From the NCBI GenBank assembly GCA_963966185.1, contig CAWZYM010000151.1:1663501-1727500 (forward strand): 64,000 nt of DNA. The letters are read 5' to 3'. The DNA is from Rhabditoides inermis (taxonomy: Eukaryota > Nematoda > Chromadorea > Rhabditida > Rhabditidae). Shown piece after piece: positions 60,642 to 64,000 of this stretch (position 1 is its first letter; every line of letters begins with the position of its first letter). Made by a program: the position numbers and the translations under genes. Under the pieces are notes generated by a model. That model was not told the DNA's origin and made no database searches. It worked only from the letters and a program-made list of their open reading frames with translations.

Positions 60642-61694
60642 GGAGGAGGAGGAGAGGCTAACGAGGCTCGTCGGTGTGTGCTAGGCCAGGTTATCACGGG
60701 TCGTGTCTTCTTGTACATATGATGCATGCGTGTTCCCTTCCCCCCACTCAATTTTGACACATTCTACCAGCCCGCCGTCGTTCGATTATCGATTACTAGA
60801 GAGACTATTTGGGGTATTATACCGTACACACTCATCCACTCACTGCTCACCCCCTTAATAATCGTGGCCACGCCCCCATTGACCACACCCCCTTTTCCCG
60901 CACAGAAGAGTGAGCTTTTATTCTCGAGAGATCTCGTTGTTTATGAATCACCCCGAATTAGCCCCCAGTTGATATGTCGTGTATTTTCTTTATCCTCTTT
61001 TCTTGTCCCATGTCCCCGCGCCGCACGATTTTTTTCTCTCTCCAAAATAACAAAACATAGTGTTGTTGACTGATTGTTGTCTTCTTTTTTTGGCTCGCTC
61101 GACCATGCCGAACTATTATATGATTATAATAAAAGATTATTGGACAGTCGTTGTGGCGTTTCTGGTTCTGGGGCGTGGGAGAGCTTGGGTGGACGAAAAA
61201 TTTGGTATCGAAATGGTTTTTGTAGCGATGATGAGTTTTCTATAGTAAAGGTGACTTAATGAGCCGCGTATGAAATGTTTGCTTGCGGAATCATGTGGTT
61301 ACGAATGAAACATGAGTGGATTGAAAAGGCAGGGTTGGTCTCGCGTCGGTCTCGCATTTCGGACGTGCCAAGAGTGACTCTGCGCATTGTTGTCGGACAT
61401 TCTCGGATGCTATCCACTTCTCTCTCTGTGTTTCTTGCCTGGTTGCTTGGTACAGTAATCCCTTCGGCCAACACTGGCTGGTGGTATTCTGAGGGGGAGG
61501 CGCGAGGTGGGAAGGAAGACAAGCACATGCGTCACTTGACGCCATCTCTCCTCACACCTTCAATTTTGAAAGATTGCGTATCCGCGAAACGTATTTGTTC
61601 GTCTGTTTGAAAAGTTACGAGTTATGATGCACTGATGTGATGTTATTGTCGAATACATGTTTGCTTGGTACATATTGATTTTCTCAGGTGAGCG
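60642..61694. other. RGS 3' UTR and upstream region of the GNAT gene
   Basis: It holds AATAAA at 61128-61133, a probable RGS poly(A) signal 487 nt past the stop. The acceptor ttctcag at 61681-61687 is 7 nt before the next ATG, a likely trans-splice site. No other gene is seen. Confidence 0.5.
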
Positions 61695-62297
61695 ATGGAA
61701 GTAGCCGAGGTGAATGAAGTCAGCTACAGGACGGATTTGAGCCACGAAAACTGGCTGGAGCTGAGGGCGCAGGTACTGGGATACTGTATTATTGATTTAT
61801 TGATTGCGCGGTAACATTCCAACACACATCAACATTCCAACACACGCAATGTTTGTTTCATACTAGATACAGTGAATATTACATGACTTATCGGGTTATT
61901 ATCGATTGATTATCGATTGATTCTAGGCATACCTGACGGATGCGTGGTCTCTAGGAGAGAACGACTATTCTCTGTGGAAGACGGCTTTCGGCAAGCGATT
62001 TGTCATCATCACTGCCTATCTGGGAGGTGCGGTAGCTCATTTTTCATATTAAATTTAAATTAATTTATGCACTTCATTGTTCAGTATTTAGTGATAGTCG
62101 ATTTCTGAAAATCTGAAATACGTTTTTTTTTTCAGCCCGACCAGTGGGGTGTGTCTGCGCGGCGACATATTTGCCCGGAAGCAAGGGAGGGGAAGAGGAC
62201 GAGGTGGGGGTCTCTCTCTCTCTCTCCCTCTCTCTCTCCTCTCTCTCTCTCTTCTCTCTCTCCCTCTCCCTCTCCCTCTCCCTCTCTCTCTCTCTCC

Positions 62298-62328
<31 letters not shown>

Positions 62329-63479
62329 TCTCTCTCTCCCTCTCCCTCTCTCTCTCTCTCTCCCTCTCTCTCTTCTCTCTCTCTCCCTCTCCCTCTCTCC
62401 CTCTCTCTCTCTCTCTTTCTCTTACTCCCTCTCTCCTCTCTCTCTCACACACACTTATTCTCTCTTTTTTTTCTTTTTTTTTCGCGTTTTCTCATTCGCA
62501 CTAACCCGGACTAAAGAAGGAATTGTTGTTCTGATTTCTGATGGTCCGTTTGCAGATCTCCGACGTGCTCGATGGTCCGACCAGCTCTCGGCACCCGACC
62601 ACTGTCATCGGGCTCTTTTTCGTCGTGAGAAAACACCGAGGTGTGTTTTGGGATACATTCTCCTCAAACATCGATGCCCTTTTCGTGAAGTGAAGAGTGT
62701 TATTCTAGTGCCGACAGCCAATTAGACTTTTCGACATTCTCAGAAAGCCGCACTAATTTACAAGCGCTTATTAGAGGTTTCCCAAAAAATTTTAATTTCA
62801 TAATCACGAGGGACATTTTCTTGAACACAAAGTGTTTTTGTAGGCCGCGGCATCGGTCAGGAGTTGTTTCGGAGGATCATCGAGGGACGAGAAAGACACT
62901 GTCTGTTCCTCAATGCGGGTGAGTGACGTCACAGCTTCTGTGACGTCATCGTCATCATGCCCTTTTCAGTCCCTCACATGGTGGACAAGTACCGACAGCA
63001 CTACCGCATGCGCCACCTGCTTCCCTGGCGGACCGTCTGCTATCTGGTTGGCTATCGATTGATATTGATTGATTATCGATCGCTTGTCAGGTGAAACCGT
63101 GTGATGTACATCTGGATGCGCTGGAGCGGCACTGTAAGAAGGGAGTGAGGTGGGGGTTTTGGAAAAAAAATTCTGGCATTGGTATTTCTACTAGTCCGCT
63201 TGATCATTTCATACCATGAAACGTATGATACGAAACACACCAATACGCAGTCTAAAGAACGCTCATTGTCGATGTGTCAGCCATAAATCGTAACGTGAGC
63301 TAGGAGAACATCGAATTAATCAATGATAACACAGATACATTGAAGAGCTGTCAAGTTGTGTGAGACAGAGTGTGCCGACATGGCAGCATTCGATGCGACT
63401 GTGCTGGGAGGAGGAGAGGAGAGGACACGCTACCTGGAGGCATTCATTTCACAGAACAACGCCACCACTAGGGTCAGTC

Positions 63480-63525
<46 letters not shown>

Positions 63526-64000
63526 CGCTCGCTCGCTCTCCCTGTCATACCACTCCTTTCAGATAGCCCTTTCCCCGTCAAGCGCAGTTGTTGGATTCAT
63601 TTGCATACGGAAGGTGATCAACGAGGAGTTGCTGGTGGGACCGTGGTATGCGAGGGATCAGGTACGTCACTATTCATCCATGACGTCATGATGTCACGTT
63701 ATTTCAGTCCACGGCGGCGGTTCTCCTGCATTCCGCGCTGCAACCGCACTGTAAAACAGATAGTAATCACAACAGCTACAGGTTAGTGACGTCAGAATCA
63801 GCTGGTCAAATGATAGTAACTTTGCAGTCAGCTGCAGTTCTGGATTCCTTCATGTAACGCCGATGCTGCGACAATGGTCAGTTCACTGGCGGGAGGAGTG
63901 TTCCGAAATGAGGAGTACCATCAGGTGAGACAGGGGAGGGACGGTGAGAGGGAGAGAGAGAGAGGGGGGGAGAGAGAGAGAGAGAGAGCCATTTCAGGGC
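61695..64000 (+). CDS. GNAT-fold acetyltransferase-like protein (Acetyltransf_18/DUF1248 type), 3' end outside the window
   Basis: Exons 61695-61772, 61927-62026, 62136-62203, 62556-62640, 62844-62918, 62970-63046, 63091-63149, 63335-63472, 63563-63661, 63708-63781, 63828-63924 and the start of another at 63998. The first half has GNAT features: ARPVGCVCAATYLPG, TVIGLFFVVRKHRG joined to RGIGQELFRRI (the acetyl-CoA loop R-x-x-G-x-G/A) and HCLFLNAVPHMVDKYRQHY. The second half resembles the C-terminal half of nematode Acetyltransf_18 proteins: AAFDATVLGGGEERTRYLEA, VVGFICIRKV, LLVGPWYARD. Substrate is unknown. Within 63335-63472 the frame must change once: YIEELSS is read in one frame and ETECADMAAFD in another, so one base is missing or two are extra, with no splice sites there. 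A sequence error is likeliest. Confidence 0.75.
62207..62450. repeat. CT/CCCT simple repeat in a GNAT-gene intron
   Basis: About 245 bp of CT runs with CCCT and TCTCC interruptions, starting right after the donor at 62204. Overlapping Ser-Leu and Arg-Glu open frames are artefacts. Confidence 0.95.
63480..63540. repeat. (CT)n and (CTCG)n tract before a GNAT-gene acceptor
   Basis: A (CT)n run passes into four CTCG units between the donor at 63473 and the acceptor at 63562. Confidence 0.9.

Noticed and set aside
1..64000. CRISPR arrays, bacterial operons, viral genes or tRNA genes
   Set aside because: None seen. The spliceosomal gene structure and U6 gene mark nuclear eukaryotic DNA, and no cloverleaf with A and B boxes was noticed by eye.

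Overview
The window is nuclear DNA of a nematode. It is packed with intron-rich genes whose exons are mostly 50-130 nt. Acceptors are mostly ttncag, and several start codons sit directly behind a splice-acceptor sequence, as expected for spliced-leader trans-splicing. Nematode-typical families are present: a DUF19 secreted protein, an EB-module/ShKT protein, a membrane-anchored MSP-domain protein, a degenerin channel and an Acetyltransf_18-type protein. The very short exons and abundant CT/GA tracts suggest a diplogastrid (Pristionchus-like) worm; that taxonomic step is inference. All gene models were built by hand by matching splice sites and reading phase. No similarity search was run.

Layout, left to right: the C-terminal tail of a class A GPCR (+, 5-351); an SH3BP5/REI Rab11-GEF gene (+, 4653-12770); a secreted protein with three EB modules and two ShKT domains (-, 16182-13425); a DUF19 protein (+, 17179-18958); a Tra2-like SR splicing factor (-, 21321-19398); a single-pass membrane protein with a C-terminal MSP domain (-, 25915-23663); a DEG/ENaC channel (-, 33088-26206) with a second, phase-compatible N-terminal exon set at 36000-35559; a one-PLAT-domain protein (-, 39196-38376); a metallo-beta-lactamase-fold protein (+, 39901-41433); a U6 snRNA gene (+, 41623-about 41728); a long C2-RGS gene with several alternative starts (+, 43947-60641); and a GNAT-like gene running off the right edge (+, 61695-64000).

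Two signalling genes look like multi-promoter loci. The RGS gene has three internal first exons, and these and the upstream long-form exon all end in phase 2 ahead of the same RGS exon. The channel gene has two interchangeable TM1 modules, both ending in phase 0 before the same exon.

There is a quality caveat. A tandem 1.06-kb duplication at 35811-37925 differs between copies only by single-base indels in the stretches I compared, and three otherwise clean genes (PLAT, metallo-beta-lactamase, GNAT) each need one small indel to read through. Uncorrected long-read indel errors and a false duplication explain these better than pseudogenes do.

Simple repeats dominate the non-coding space: (CT)n before acceptors, (GA)n after donors, and a 0.64-kb GGGAGA array inside a channel intron.
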